Part shown: positions 8,640 to 18,545 of the stretch, piece after piece
Layout: each line of letters starts with the position of its first letter
How positions within the stretch are numbered: position 1 is the first letter of the stretch
Assembly: GCA_944368925.1 (NCBI GenBank)
Contig: CALVXG010000009.1
Location: forward strand, 25,604-89,603
DNA length: 64,000 bases
Reading direction: 5' to 3'
DNA from: an uncultured Clostridia bacterium
Lineage (GTDB): Bacteria > Bacillota > Clostridia > Christensenellales > Borkfalkiaceae
The notes under the pieces: model-generated
What the model saw: only the letters and a program-made list of their open reading frames with translations
What the model was told of the DNA's origin: nothing
Database searches by the model: none
Made by a program: the position numbers and the translations under genes

Positions 8640-10487
8640 TCAGACTTTCGTATACGATATGTTTAATTTTTGCAGATAATCAATGGCAATTTGTGACGGT
8701 ATGGCAAAGCTGATATTCTCGTAGCCGAGGTCTGTTACGGCTTCTCCCGAAAGCCCCAGCGTATTGATTCCTACAACCCTTCCCAAAGCATCAAATAAAG
8801 CTCCTCCGGAATTTCCTGAATTGATGGGACAGTCCATCTGGATCATATTATAACCATAATCACTGTAATAAGCAGAAAAATTCGGATCGGAAACAATGCC
8901 CGTTGTAATGGAAACGCCGTAACCCAACGCGTTTCCGACAGCAAATACGCGTCCGCCTTTGTTGGGCAATTTTTCAGCCAATACGCAGGCTTCCGGGAAT
9001 CCACTGCTCACTGTTTTTCCTTCCAAAGTTAATTGTCCCAAAGCATCTTCAAAATAAAATGAATTTTTGAATTTCAATATGGCCAAATCCAAATCACCGT
9101 CTTTATGTTGCGAAACAACTTCCATCGGGAACAATAAAAACTTTTTTGTAAGTTCTCCGTATTCAAAAGCATCACATGTACCTTGCTCAAAAATTCCGTA
9201 AACATAAATGCCGCTCGTATCTACTTTGGAATTTGCAAGTTTTCCTTCCGATTGATTCGTTCCAGCAAGTTTATTTATGACATGAAGATTTGTCAAAACA
9301 TATCCATCCTTATTGATTAAAAACCCGGAGCCTTCCGAAATCATCGGATTCGTACTTCCGAGCCACGAAGATTGTTCGGAATACACAACGATTTTCAAGC
9401 ATTTTTTGAAACTAAAGTCAGCAATTCCCCGAGCCGAAAGAGACGCATTCTGTGTAATGATTTCGGAAGCAGCCATAATAACTTTATTGGACGAACTTTC
9501 CGAAACAACAAAATAATCATCGCTCCCGTAAGGATGCCTCAAATCCAAATTCATAAGAATTTTCGCAACACGATCGGATGAGTTTATCAGCGAATCAGCA
9601 TTTAATATCACATTTTCAGACTGAGCCGCCTCAGATTCCGAAAATTGGTACTCCACCCCATGCTCGTGCAAAAAATCACACAAATAAGACGACGGCGTCG
9701 CAAAAGTGATTCCGATGGGTGAATTATCCTTGTACATCATCGTCTCGTTGACTTTTCGGTTGATCATCCCTACGACCTGTCCCTGTGCGTTAAACAACGG
9801 CGCGCCTTGATTTCCTTCGTTTGATGTCAGTCCCGTCTGAATCAGATATTGCACAGATTCATCAAAAAACATTTGTCCATCCGAAAAATAAAACCCGGAA
9901 CCATGTGAATTATTCGGATCGGAGACAATATTCGCGTCAAACATACCGTCTAAATATTTGCCGTCTTCAAGCGCGATCGATGCAATCGAAAAACACCCGT
10001 CCCCGTATTCAAGCGAGTTGTCGTTTGTAAACGTAACTTCACTCGGCAAAACCGTCTCCGAAACATCTGCTTTTATAAGCGCAATGTCTGAATTAAGAGC
10101 GGCATGATTCCCGAATACCGAGAATCCGTCATAATCCAGCAAAACAGCATCAACGCTCGTATGGTCGGAAAAAATGACCTTCGATGAAGTCGTCCGACTC
10201 TCGTCAAAAAGCGAACTCGACGTAAGCACGTATCCTTCTTTGGCATTTACGATATAACCCGTCCCTACGGCACTGTCCTGAGTCAAAACCGTTACGACAG
10301 CATCCTTTACCGTTTGATACAATAAAGTATAATCTGTGTCTGCGTTTGCAGAAGTAATCGTTTCCGAAACTTCCTGCGATTGCAACAGTGAATCAGTATG
10401 CTGCCTTTCGGACTGCATACTGCAAGCGGACATCATGCCGACGGTAAGAACAAGCAGCAAACTTATTAAATTTAAAATCTTTCTCAT
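8640..10487 (-). CDS. Lipoprotein with a dead and a live trypsin-like protease domain
   Basis: 615 residues. Signal peptide ends in a lipobox with Cys22 (MMSAC), so it is probably membrane-anchored outside the cell. Two S1C (HtrA/DegP-like) folds follow. Domain 1 (about 55-280) has lost two of three catalytic residues: the His of LTNxHV is Ser92 (LTSSSL) and the Ser of GNSGG is Gln227 (GNQGA); Asp134 remains. Domain 2 (about 330-615) has His402 (LTNLHV), Asp467 and Ser560 (GNSGGALF), so it should be active. No PDZ domain is visible. Downstream (27-base gap) of a second, wholly dead protease-like lipoprotein. The substrate is unknown; domain 1 may act as a binding or regulatory module (inference). 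Confidence 0.85.
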   Translation of the reverse strand: MRKILNLISLLLVLTVGMMSACSMQSERQHTDSLLQSQEVSETITSANADTDYTLLYQTVKDAVVTVLTQDSAVGTGYIVNAKEGYVLTSSSLFDESRTTSSKVIFSDHTSVDAVLLDYDGFSVFGNHAALNSDIALIKADVSETVLPSEVTFTNDNSLEYGDGCFSIASIALEDGKYLDGMFDANIVSDPNNSHGSGFYFSDGQMFFDESVQYLIQTGLTSNEGNQGAPLFNAQGQVVGMINRKVNETMMYKDNSPIGITFATPSSYLCDFLHEHGVEYQFSESEAAQSENVILNADSLINSSDRVAKILMNLDLRHPYGSDDYFVVSESSSNKVIMAASEIITQNASLSARGIADFSFKKCLKIVVYSEQSSWLGSTNPMISEGSGFLINKDGYVLTNLHVINKLAGTNQSEGKLANSKVDTSGIYVYGIFEQGTCDAFEYGELTKKFLLFPMEVVSQHKDGDLDLAILKFKNSFYFEDALGQLTLEGKTVSSGFPEACVLAEKLPNKGGRVFAVGNALGYGVSITTGIVSDPNFSAYYSDYGYNMIQMDCPINSGNSGGALFDALGRVVGINTLGLSGEAVTDLGYENISFAIPSQIAIDYLQKLNISYTKV

Positions 10488-10514
10488 GACAATTCTCGTT
10501 TTTATCCTGCGGTA

Positions 10515-11465
10515 TTAGTTCAGCTCAACGGAAATAGCACATTCCGTTGCTGCTTGCTGCACAAAAGCACGGATCAGGTCGGTGCCCTGAATAAATGAAA
10601 CATGTTTTAAATAATCGGACGACTCCGCTGCGCCGTACGTCGCTTTTTGAAATATCATTCCGAGGATCTTGCCCTCCTTGTCAAAAACAGCCCCTCCAAT
10701 CATCTCGGAATTAATCGGCGCCGTAACGACAGAGAAAGCATATTTCCCTCCCGAAAATTGAATCGGCGTTACAGCATCGGAATATGTATCGGACAGAAAA
10801 CCTGCCGTAATCGTTAAGCGGATATCTTTGAAAGCAGTATGACTCTTCGGATTTTCTACCATGATATTGGCCAAAGAATTGCCGACAGCGGCGCAGGCAG
10901 TTCCTGTAACGAGCCTGTCATTAAAAAATTCTCCCGTAAACTGAAAACCTTTTTCCGAATCAGACTTCTGCACGTCAGAATAATAATAAAACGTGTCGTA
11001 AAACCGAAACAGCGACAACCCGCAATCCGAGTCATGATAAACATATTCTATTTTATAATGTGTCGAATCTTGGTAAACATCCGAAAGCACGGCATAGGTT
11101 TCGATTGCCTTTCCGTTGTAAGTTCTGCCGCCTTTGTACACTTCCATGTTATACGCAAGGTCGGTTGTCAAGATATAGCCTTCATCATTTAATATAATCC
11201 CGGAACAGGCATACGACAATAAATATGTTTTATTCGAAGAAACGACATTTCCCGTCGCCAAGATCGTAACAACGCACGCTGATTGTTCATCAGCGATTTT
11301 CTCTGAAAATTCTGCCTCGCCGAATTCCCATGCGGATGATTGCAAAAATTCTTTGTAAACATTTTTCGGTGCCCGCTTCACAACATAAAATAAATTACAA
11401 GCCGACAAAAGCAAAGTTGCCGACAGCAAAAGCCAGAGACTGAGTATGAAACAGATTTTTTTCAT
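10515..11465 (-). CDS. Trypsin-like pseudoprotease lipoprotein
   Basis: 316 residues. Lipoprotein signal with Cys23 (LLLSAC). The body keeps the S1C scaffold (ACSGIILNDEGYILTT, then PINSEMIGGAVFDKEGKILG), but the His position is Leu103 and the nucleophile position is Ile256 (EMIGG instead of GNSGG). Only an Asp in the middle motif remains, so it cannot be a classical serine protease. Next to and likely co-transcribed with the dual-domain protein downstream, it may be a partner or inhibitor of it (inference). No clear Shine-Dalgarno sequence. The 28-bp palindromic element lies 17 to 44 bases upstream of the start codon. Confidence 0.8.
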   Translation of the reverse strand: MKKICFILSLWLLLSATLLLSACNLFYVVKRAPKNVYKEFLQSSAWEFGEAEFSEKIADEQSACVVTILATGNVVSSNKTYLLSYACSGIILNDEGYILTTDLAYNMEVYKGGRTYNGKAIETYAVLSDVYQDSTHYKIEYVYHDSDCGLSLFRFYDTFYYYSDVQKSDSEKGFQFTGEFFNDRLVTGTACAAVGNSLANIMVENPKSHTAFKDIRLTITAGFLSDTYSDAVTPIQFSGGKYAFSVVTAPINSEMIGGAVFDKEGKILGMIFQKATYGAAESSDYLKHVSFIQGTDLIRAFVQQAATECAISVELN

Positions 11466-11481
11466 TTAGTATACCAAATCC

Positions 11482-11509
11482 ATCAAATTATGTTTGACAT
11501 AATACTTCG
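11482..11509 (-). repeat. 28-bp palindromic intergenic element, copy B
   Basis: Minus strand reads CGAAGTATTATGT, CAA, ACATAATTTGAT. Sits immediately upstream of the pseudoprotease lipoprotein gene. The match with copy C extends at least six more bases upstream (ATTTGC). Confidence 0.75.
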
Positions 11510-11516
11510 CAAATTG

Positions 11517-13322
11517 CTAAATATTATATTTATTACTTAAAATAGAACACGACCTCGGCAATACGGTAAATTTGTTCTCGACTACCTCTTCCTGTAAAAG
11601 CTCGTACAATTTACCTTGAAACGATAAATCGAATTTGTTGCAGCCGCGATTTACACAAACGACGACCACCTCATCTTTCTCCCTTCTTTCATAGATAAGA
11701 CAATTCAGATCGGCAAAGATTTCTTTGTATTCGCTCTCTTTAAAAACTTTGTAGTTGTATCGGATTTGCGAAAGTTTTTCATAATAAGCCAACAGATCCT
11801 CGTCTTTGTTATCCCACTCAAACGGGTACCTGCAAAAAGGATCGGAATACCCTTCCATCCCGATTTCGTCTCCATAATAGATACAGGGATTCCCCGGTAA
11901 AGTATAAAGGAGTGTCGCAGCCACTTTTAGCCGTTCAACCGCAAGTTTACGCACTTCGGGATTCATCGCGGTCACAGACATTTCCTCTTTCGTATTCGCA
12001 CGCACCTCACCGAAAGCCGTCAATATTCTCACTGTGTCGTGTGTGCCCAAAATGCTCATCAGAGAGTCCAGCACAATTTTCGGATAATTATCCCGAAGCA
12101 TGGCGATCGTCTGTCGAAGTGCGGTTGTGTCGTTCGTGAGAATATAATTCAGTATCGCGTCTTTCAGAGGATAATTCATGACAGAATCCAGTTCAGAGCC
12201 TTGAAAATAGCGACGCCTCTTGCTGTATGCTATCTTGTTGGAAGCATCCTCCCAAACCTCCCCCAAAACGAGAGCATCGGGGTTGGAGCTCTTTACGGCC
12301 GCGCGTATTTTTTCAATAAATTCATCCGGCAGCTCGTCGGCAACGTCTAACCGAAACCCCGCCAGGTCATATTTTAGCCAATATTTTAAAACGCCGTTTG
12401 CGCCCGTTATAAAATCGATGTAGGACGGACAGTCTTCGTTGACGGCAGGGAGATTGTCGATTCCCCACCAAGAATCATACTTGTTCGGAAATTCCGTGAA
12501 ATTATACCAGGCATAGTACTTCGAATCTTTCGATTGATAGGCCCCTACCTCGTCATATCTGCCGTATTTATTGAAATAGCGGCTGTCATCTCCCGTGTGA
12601 TTAAAAACGCCGTCAAGCATTATTTTTATGTTTCGGGCCTTGCATTCCTTGACAAGATATGCAAAATCTTCCTCCGTACCCAGCATCGGATCAATCTTGA
12701 GATAGTCGCCCGTATCGTAGCGATGGTTGGAATACGCCTGAAAAATCGGATTCAGATAGATGACGCTCACGTGGAGTTTTTCGAGATAATCCAATTTTGC
12801 GGCGATCCCGCGCAGGTTGCCTCCGAAAAAATCATTGTTGAGCACTTTCCCTTGCGAATTCATTCTGAATTCCGGCTTCTCATGCCAATCTGCATGCAGC
12901 CATTTCCCCTCGCCAACCGTCACATCGCCTTGACGAAAAAAACGATCGGGGAAAATCTGATACATAATCCCACCTTTAAACCATTCGGGCGTAGAAAAAT
13001 TTTCCGAATAAATTAAAATCTGGTAGTAATGAATTTGCTCGCCGAATGCAAGATTGCGGAATTTTCCGCAGCTTGCTGTCTTGTCCCCGATTTTAAAATA
13101 ATAAAAATACAATCCCGGCTCGCTGAGAGACAGTTCGATTGTCCACCCTTGCCCCGTTTCCCGCATACGCAACGATTGAGCCTCGCCCTCATCCCTTTTG
13201 AGGATGAGAAAACAAGGCTCAAAACAATTGCCGAATACTGTAAGAACAAATACGTCCTTTTGTTTAATCCCGCCTGTAATGCTTTTGCATGTTTTATCCA
13301 AGGGATTATAGTAAATATTCAT
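11517..13322 (-). CDS. GH13 alpha-glucosidase/amylase-type enzyme
   Basis: 601 residues. An N-terminal beta-sandwich-like domain (about 1-120) precedes a GH13 barrel with the usual signatures: YQIFPDRFF, DGVFNHTG, GFRLDVADE (nucleophile Asp), LGEVWEDA (acid/base Glu) and LGTHD (third Asp). It acts on alpha-1,4/1,6-glucans. The family includes neopullulanase, maltogenic amylase and cytosolic maltodextrin glucosidase, and the sequence alone does not decide. No signal peptide, so likely cytoplasmic. Last gene of the glycogen operon: its ATG follows the glgP stop by two bases (TGATCATG), so the longer upstream start is rejected. Likely trims limit dextrins left by GlgP. Confidence 0.85.
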   Translation of the reverse strand: MNIYYNPLDKTCKSITGGIKQKDVFVLTVFGNCFEPCFLILKRDEGEAQSLRMRETGQGWTIELSLSEPGLYFYYFKIGDKTASCGKFRNLAFGEQIHYYQILIYSENFSTPEWFKGGIMYQIFPDRFFRQGDVTVGEGKWLHADWHEKPEFRMNSQGKVLNNDFFGGNLRGIAAKLDYLEKLHVSVIYLNPIFQAYSNHRYDTGDYLKIDPMLGTEEDFAYLVKECKARNIKIMLDGVFNHTGDDSRYFNKYGRYDEVGAYQSKDSKYYAWYNFTEFPNKYDSWWGIDNLPAVNEDCPSYIDFITGANGVLKYWLKYDLAGFRLDVADELPDEFIEKIRAAVKSSNPDALVLGEVWEDASNKIAYSKRRRYFQGSELDSVMNYPLKDAILNYILTNDTTALRQTIAMLRDNYPKIVLDSLMSILGTHDTVRILTAFGEVRANTKEEMSVTAMNPEVRKLAVERLKVAATLLYTLPGNPCIYYGDEIGMEGYSDPFCRYPFEWDNKDEDLLAYYEKLSQIRYNYKVFKESEYKEIFADLNCLIYERREKDEVVVVCVNRGCNKFDLSFQGKLYELLQEEVVENKFTVLPRSCSILSNKYNI

Positions 13323-13324
13323 GA

Positions 13325-15760
13325 TCAGACTTTCAATGATTTCAGTTTCCAGATGTTTTCGGCATATTCTTTGATGCTTCTGTCCGCCGAGAAGATGCCT
13401 GCATTTGCAATGTTGTTCAACGAGATCTTGGCCCATGCGGCTTTATCCGTCGCATAGAGATTCTTGACTTTTTGCTGGGTGACGGCATACGATTCGAAGT
13501 CAGCCATACACATGTAAGGATCCGCAACGGGTGCTCCCGTGAGCAGGTAATTTGCCATATCCGAGAAAGATTCTCCGTTGAAACCGCGGATCAACATTTC
13601 AATAATTTTGCGCAGACGATCGTTCTGATTGTAGTAAAGACTGGAATTGTAGCCTTTTTGCCACATCTCCTCTACTTCGTTCGCGCGCAGACCGAAGATA
13701 AATATATTGTCTTCGCCGACTGCTTCGCTCATTTCAACATTTGCCCCGTCGAGCGTTCCGATCGTGATCGCGCCGTTGATCATAAATTTCATATTGCCCG
13801 TGCCGCTGGCTTCTTTGCCTGCCAAGGAAATCTGTTCGCTGACTTCACTGGCGGGCATCAGTTTTTCTGCCATCGTCACATTGTAATCTTCCATATAAAC
13901 GACATTCAGTTTTTCGCGGATCTTGGGGTCTTTTCTGATTTCTTCCGCGAGGAAACAAATCAATTTAATGATCTGCTTTGCGCGCAGATATCCCGGAGCC
14001 GCTTTTGCTCCGAAAATAAAGGTCTGCGGAACAACATCTTTATTCGGATCGTCACGCAAATCGGAATACAGTGAGATGATATTCATTACATTCAGAAGCT
14101 GACGCTTGTATTCGTGCATACGTTTGGCCTGCACGTCGAACACCGTATTCGGGTCGATGACAAAACCGCTCTTTTTGTATGCATACTCCGCAAACTGGCG
14201 CTTCTTTAATTGTTTGATTTCTGTCAGACGATGAAGGACGCTCTTATCGTTTTCAAATTTCTTGAAGTTGATCAGTTCCGACGCGTTCTTGACATACCCG
14301 TCGCCGATACAATCGTTGAGCAGCGCACTCAGTTCCGGATTGGACTGACAGAGCCAGCGCCTGTGCGCGATGCCATTCGTGACGTTCGTAAACTTATCCG
14401 GCCATAATTGATAGAAACCGTTGAAAAGTTCTTTTTTGATGATCTCGCTGTGCAACGCAGACACGCCGTTGACGCTGTGCGAACCGACGACGCAAAGGTT
14501 TGCCATGCGCACCTGCCCGTTGGAAAGGATCGCCATGCTGTCGATCAGCTGATGCTGCCCGGGATAGCGGTTCCACAAATCGTTGCAGAATCTGCGGTTG
14601 ATCTCCTTGATGATCATATGGATTCTGGGCAGACGGCGCGCAATCAGATCTTCCTGCCAGGTTTCGAGCGCTTCCGGCATGACCGTGTGGTTGGTATACG
14701 CAAACACGGATGTCGTGATATTCCACGCGTCGTCCCATGTAAAGCCGTTCTCGTCCATCAAAAGACGCATCAGCTCGGGAATGGCAAGCGCGGGGTGCGT
14801 GTCGTTGATATGGATGGCTGCCTGCTGCGGCAGCAAATTCAACGGCCCGTAGCGGTGTTTGTGATCGTTAATAATATTCTGCAAAGACGCCGAGACGAGG
14901 AAATACTGCTGTTTTAAGCGCAAAGATTTTCCCTCATAATGATCGTCCGCAGGATACAATACTTTGCTGATCACTTCCGCTTCGTTCTCTTCCTGCATGC
15001 AGCGCAGGTAATCACCCTGCGAGAAAAGTTTCATGTCGAAGCGGGAAATGTTTCTTGCTCGCCACAAACGCAGGACAGAAACCGCCTCACAGTCTTTTCC
15101 CGAGATCATCATGTCGTATGCGACCGCTTCCACTTCCTTATAGCCGCCGTATGTGACCTGCAAACCGTTTTCCGACCAGTTCTCTTTGACCCAGCCGTCA
15201 AATTTTACCGTGCAGGACTTATCGCTCCTCTGCGTGAGCCACACTTCGCCGCCCGGAAGCCAGATATCCGGAAGTTCGGTCTGCCACCCGTCCACTATTT
15301 TTTGTTTGAACAGGCCGTAATCGTAGCGGATGGAATACCCCATCGCGGGATAGTTTCCCGTCGCGAGCGCATCCATAAAACACGCCGCGAGACGGCCAAG
15401 TCCTCCGTTTCCGAGCCCTGCGTCCGGCTCCTGCTCATAGAGATCTTCCAAAGTCAGTCCGAAATACTTCAACGCGTTTTCGTATTCTTCCGCAAGCCCT
15501 AAGTTGTATACGTTGTTTTTTAAGGATCTGCCAAGCAAAAATTCCATACAGAGATAATAGACGCGCTTGCCCTTTTTGCTCTTCATTACCTTATGGAACT
15601 GCTGCCGCTTCTCCAAGAGAATGTCGCGGACGCTCATGACAACCGCTTTATAGATCTGATCCTTCGTAGCTTCTTTCGGAGATACCCCGAAATAGCGGGA
15701 CAGCTTCCCCTCGATCAGCAACCGTACTTCCTTTTCGGTAATGCTTTTTGTACTGCTCAT
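13325..15760 (-). CDS. glgP: Glycogen phosphorylase
   Basis: PLP enzyme releasing glucose-1-phosphate from alpha-1,4-glucan ends. 811 residues. Recognisable GT35 motifs include GLGNGGLGRLAACF near residue 115, the THPALAIPELMR segment, KRMHEYKRQLLN, and the PLP-lysine segment EASGTGNMKFMINGA. The start has TAGGAG ahead of the ATG. Follows glgA by 18 bases in the operon glgB-glgC-glgD-glgA-glgP-GH13, the usual clostridial combination, so that the stored polymer can be both made and mobilised from one transcript. Confidence 0.95.
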   Translation of the reverse strand: MSSTKSITEKEVRLLIEGKLSRYFGVSPKEATKDQIYKAVVMSVRDILLEKRQQFHKVMKSKKGKRVYYLCMEFLLGRSLKNNVYNLGLAEEYENALKYFGLTLEDLYEQEPDAGLGNGGLGRLAACFMDALATGNYPAMGYSIRYDYGLFKQKIVDGWQTELPDIWLPGGEVWLTQRSDKSCTVKFDGWVKENWSENGLQVTYGGYKEVEAVAYDMMISGKDCEAVSVLRLWRARNISRFDMKLFSQGDYLRCMQEENEAEVISKVLYPADDHYEGKSLRLKQQYFLVSASLQNIINDHKHRYGPLNLLPQQAAIHINDTHPALAIPELMRLLMDENGFTWDDAWNITTSVFAYTNHTVMPEALETWQEDLIARRLPRIHMIIKEINRRFCNDLWNRYPGQHQLIDSMAILSNGQVRMANLCVVGSHSVNGVSALHSEIIKKELFNGFYQLWPDKFTNVTNGIAHRRWLCQSNPELSALLNDCIGDGYVKNASELINFKKFENDKSVLHRLTEIKQLKKRQFAEYAYKKSGFVIDPNTVFDVQAKRMHEYKRQLLNVMNIISLYSDLRDDPNKDVVPQTFIFGAKAAPGYLRAKQIIKLICFLAEEIRKDPKIREKLNVVYMEDYNVTMAEKLMPASEVSEQISLAGKEASGTGNMKFMINGAITIGTLDGANVEMSEAVGEDNIFIFGLRANEVEEMWQKGYNSSLYYNQNDRLRKIIEMLIRGFNGESFSDMANYLLTGAPVADPYMCMADFESYAVTQQKVKNLYATDKAAWAKISLNNIANAGIFSADRSIKEYAENIWKLKSLKV

Positions 15761-15778
15761 TTTCAGCTCCTAACGTAT

Positions 15779-17410
15779 TTATTTCAACATTTCCCCGTAA
15801 ATCTTTTCGTATTCTTTTGCCGAACGTTGCCAGCTGAAATCTACCGACATCACGCGTTTTACAAGTTCCGGCCAAAAATCTTTGTTGTAATAGCAATTAA
15901 TTGCTTCGCGTATCACATACAACATATCATATGCGTTGTAGTTTGCAAAAGTAAACCCGTTTCCTCCGTTGCCGACAGGTTTAATGCTGTCATACAGGCC
16001 GCCCGTCTCGCGCACGATCGGCACAGTTCCGTACCGGCTCGCGATCATCTGCGACAGGCCGCAAGGCTCCGACTTCGAAGGCATAAGGAACAGATCCGCG
16101 CCCGAATATATTTTTCGGGAAAGATCGGGATTAAAGGCAATGACGGTCACAAGTTTTCCGACATACCTTCTCGAAAGGTCTGTAAAATAATTTTCATAGG
16201 CAGAATCGCCCTTCCCAAGGATTATGACCTGAACATCCTGCCTCAATACCTCCTCGATGACCGTACGTACAAGATCGAGCCCTTTGTGCGAAACGAGACG
16301 CGAGATCAGGGCAATGACGGGCGTATCCGGTTTTACGGGAAGATTGAACATCTTCTGCAGCTCTTCTTTGCATTTTTTCTTGGGAGCAATGTTATCGGCG
16401 GAATAGTTTGCAAACACCGAAGGGTCTGTCGCAGGATTGTACGAATCGGTATCGATTCCGTTCAGAATCCCGAATAATTTAAATTCGTTGCGGCGGACGA
16501 TCGCCTCCAAGCCATGCGCATAGAACGGGTCCTTGATCTCCTGCGCATAATGCGGGCTGACCGTCGAAAACTTTTCGCTGCACTCGATCGCCGCTTTCAT
16601 AAGGTTAATGCACTTATTGTATTCGAGAAGATATTTCCACGTATTGGAAATACCGAAAAGATCCTCAAGGATATCCAGCGAATATTTCCCTTGGTATTCT
16701 ATGTTATGAATGGTAAACAGCGAACGGATAAACTGGTATTCCGGGCGGAAACAGTAGATCGTTTTCAGATAGATAGAAGCCAGCGCAGCCTGCCAGTCAT
16801 GGCAATGCAGGATGTCGGGATAGAAATTCAGAAACGGCATGATCTCCATGACGCTGCGGCAAAAGAATGCAAAACGTTCGCCGTCGTCGTAGTAGCCGTA
16901 GCAGCCGGGGCGCTTGAAATAGTATTCGTTGTCGATGAAATAGTATGTGACGTTGTTCACTTCATAGCTGAAGATTCCGCAATACTGATTCCGCCACGCC
17001 AGCGGAACAAAAATATTTCCGAGGTATTTGAATTTGTTCCGATATTCCCAAGAGATATCCGAATAGAGCGGAATCACGACGCGGACGTCGAAATCTTCGT
17101 TGACTGCGACCGCCTTTGAAAGAGATCCGATCACTTCCGCAAGCCCGCCCGTTGCAATGAAAGGAGTTGCTTCCGACGCTACAAACAAAATCTTCTTCTT
17201 TGGAGTTACCGTAATCAGAGGAGCTTCCTCCTGCGCCGAAACGATTTCCTGCGGCTGAGACAGTTCTTTTGCGGCCTCTTTCGGTTTATCGGCACTCTTG
17301 CGGGTGCTTTTTTTCTTTACTTCGGATGCCGCACCAGGCTGCGTAACGACCGTATCCACCGTTTCGGAATCCGTTGCAGCCTGTACGTTCTTCTTTGCTT
17401 TTGCAGGCAT
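15779..17410 (-). CDS. glgA: Glycogen synthase (ADP-glucose type, GT5)
   Basis: Transfers glucose from ADP-glucose to the non-reducing end of glycogen. 543 residues, longer than the usual 475-480 because of an N-terminal Lys/Ala/Glu/Pro-rich low-complexity tail of about 70 residues before the GT-B fold. The family's KTGGL motif reads ATGGLAEV, so the Lys that normally contacts ADP-glucose is Ala. The C-terminal SKSEPCGLSQMIA segment with its Glu is intact. Ribosome site AAGGAGGA sits nine bases before the ATG. Third-last gene of the glycogen operon. Confidence 0.92.
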   Translation of the reverse strand: MPAKAKKNVQAATDSETVDTVVTQPGAASEVKKKSTRKSADKPKEAAKELSQPQEIVSAQEEAPLITVTPKKKILFVASEATPFIATGGLAEVIGSLSKAVAVNEDFDVRVVIPLYSDISWEYRNKFKYLGNIFVPLAWRNQYCGIFSYEVNNVTYYFIDNEYYFKRPGCYGYYDDGERFAFFCRSVMEIMPFLNFYPDILHCHDWQAALASIYLKTIYCFRPEYQFIRSLFTIHNIEYQGKYSLDILEDLFGISNTWKYLLEYNKCINLMKAAIECSEKFSTVSPHYAQEIKDPFYAHGLEAIVRRNEFKLFGILNGIDTDSYNPATDPSVFANYSADNIAPKKKCKEELQKMFNLPVKPDTPVIALISRLVSHKGLDLVRTVIEEVLRQDVQVIILGKGDSAYENYFTDLSRRYVGKLVTVIAFNPDLSRKIYSGADLFLMPSKSEPCGLSQMIASRYGTVPIVRETGGLYDSIKPVGNGGNGFTFANYNAYDMLYVIREAINCYYNKDFWPELVKRVMSVDFSWQRSAKEYEKIYGEMLK

Positions 17411-17438
17411 AGATAAAAATCCTCCTTCTCAAATTATA

Positions 17439-18545
17439 TCAAATCATGGTTCCCTTTGCAAGGAAATACGGCTGAATTTCACACCCGGACAGATTTCTGT
17501 TATCGCGGATAACGACGTTCTTGTCCGTGATGACGCAATTCAGCTTGACCCCTTCCCCGATCACCGTATCCTGCATGATGATCGAGTTTCGGACAACCGT
17601 CCCTTTTCCGACCTTTACGCCGCGGAACAAGATGCTGTTTTCGACGGCGCCTTCCACGACACAGCCGTCGGACACAAGCGAGTTTTTCACGAGCGCCCCA
17701 AAGCCATACTTTGAAGGCGCGGAATCTCTTACTTTCGTATAGATATCACGGGCGCCGAACAGTTCGTCGCGGACGGACTTATTGAGCAGCTCCATGTTAT
17801 GTTTAAAATACGAACCGAGCGAATCGATGGTCGCATGATAACCGGTAAAATCGTAGGAATAAACTTTAAAGCTCTTGAGGTTTTGTAAGATCACGTCTTC
17901 GCGGAAACTTTTGTATCCGTGCGCAATGGAATCATTGATGATATTCAACAAAAATTTCCGTCCCAATATCATAATATTCGTATAATAGCGGATGACACCG
18001 CTCGGACGGGTATTAAATTCAATGTCGGTCACACGGCCCGTTTCATCCGAGCAAACCACGGTATACGAAGAAAAATTTACAAGCTCTTCGGGATGACATA
18101 CCAGCGTGATGTCCGCCTGTTTTGATTCGTGGTAATCGATTATTTCCGAAAAATCCATGCGGTAAACGCCGTCGCAGTCACACAGGATCACATAATCCTC
18201 ATTTCGGCGGTTGAGGAATCCCGTTATGCTCTTCAATGCTTCCAGGCGGTTCTTATAAAGGCCGTTGTTGTCGATGGCGCCGAACGGAGGCAGAAGCACC
18301 AGCCCCCCGGACTTTCTGGCAAGATCCCAGTCCTTGCCGCTCCCAAGATGGTCCAAAAGAGACTGATAATTGTTTTTTGTGATGATCCCGACGGTCGTGA
18401 CCCCCGAATTGACAAGGTTGGAAAGCGCGAAATCGATCAGACGGTAGCGCCCGCCGTAAGGAAGCGAACCCATCGTGCGCTGACGGGAAAGCTCCGGAAC
18501 GTTTTCATCATGAATATTTGAAAAAATTACTCCTACCGCTGACAT
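17439..18545 (-). CDS. glgD: Glucose-1-phosphate adenylyltransferase subunit GlgD
   Basis: Second subunit of the Firmicutes ADP-glucose pyrophosphorylase; it pairs with GlgC and raises its activity (known from Bacillus and Clostridium relatives). 368 residues. The nucleotidyltransferase fold is present, but the N-terminal glycine-rich loop of GlgC (AGGQGSRL) is replaced by a GlgD-type SNIHDENVPELSRQR segment; the C-terminus is a left-handed beta-helix. The ATG directly abuts the glgC stop (TAAATG), with GGGGAGG inside the end of glgC as ribosome site. Confidence 0.93.
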   Translation of the reverse strand: MSAVGVIFSNIHDENVPELSRQRTMGSLPYGGRYRLIDFALSNLVNSGVTTVGIITKNNYQSLLDHLGSGKDWDLARKSGGLVLLPPFGAIDNNGLYKNRLEALKSITGFLNRRNEDYVILCDCDGVYRMDFSEIIDYHESKQADITLVCHPEELVNFSSYTVVCSDETGRVTDIEFNTRPSGVIRYYTNIMILGRKFLLNIINDSIAHGYKSFREDVILQNLKSFKVYSYDFTGYHATIDSLGSYFKHNMELLNKSVRDELFGARDIYTKVRDSAPSKYGFGALVKNSLVSDGCVVEGAVENSILFRGVKVGKGTVVRNSIIMQDTVIGEGVKLNCVITDKNVVIRDNRNLSGCEIQPYFLAKGTMI

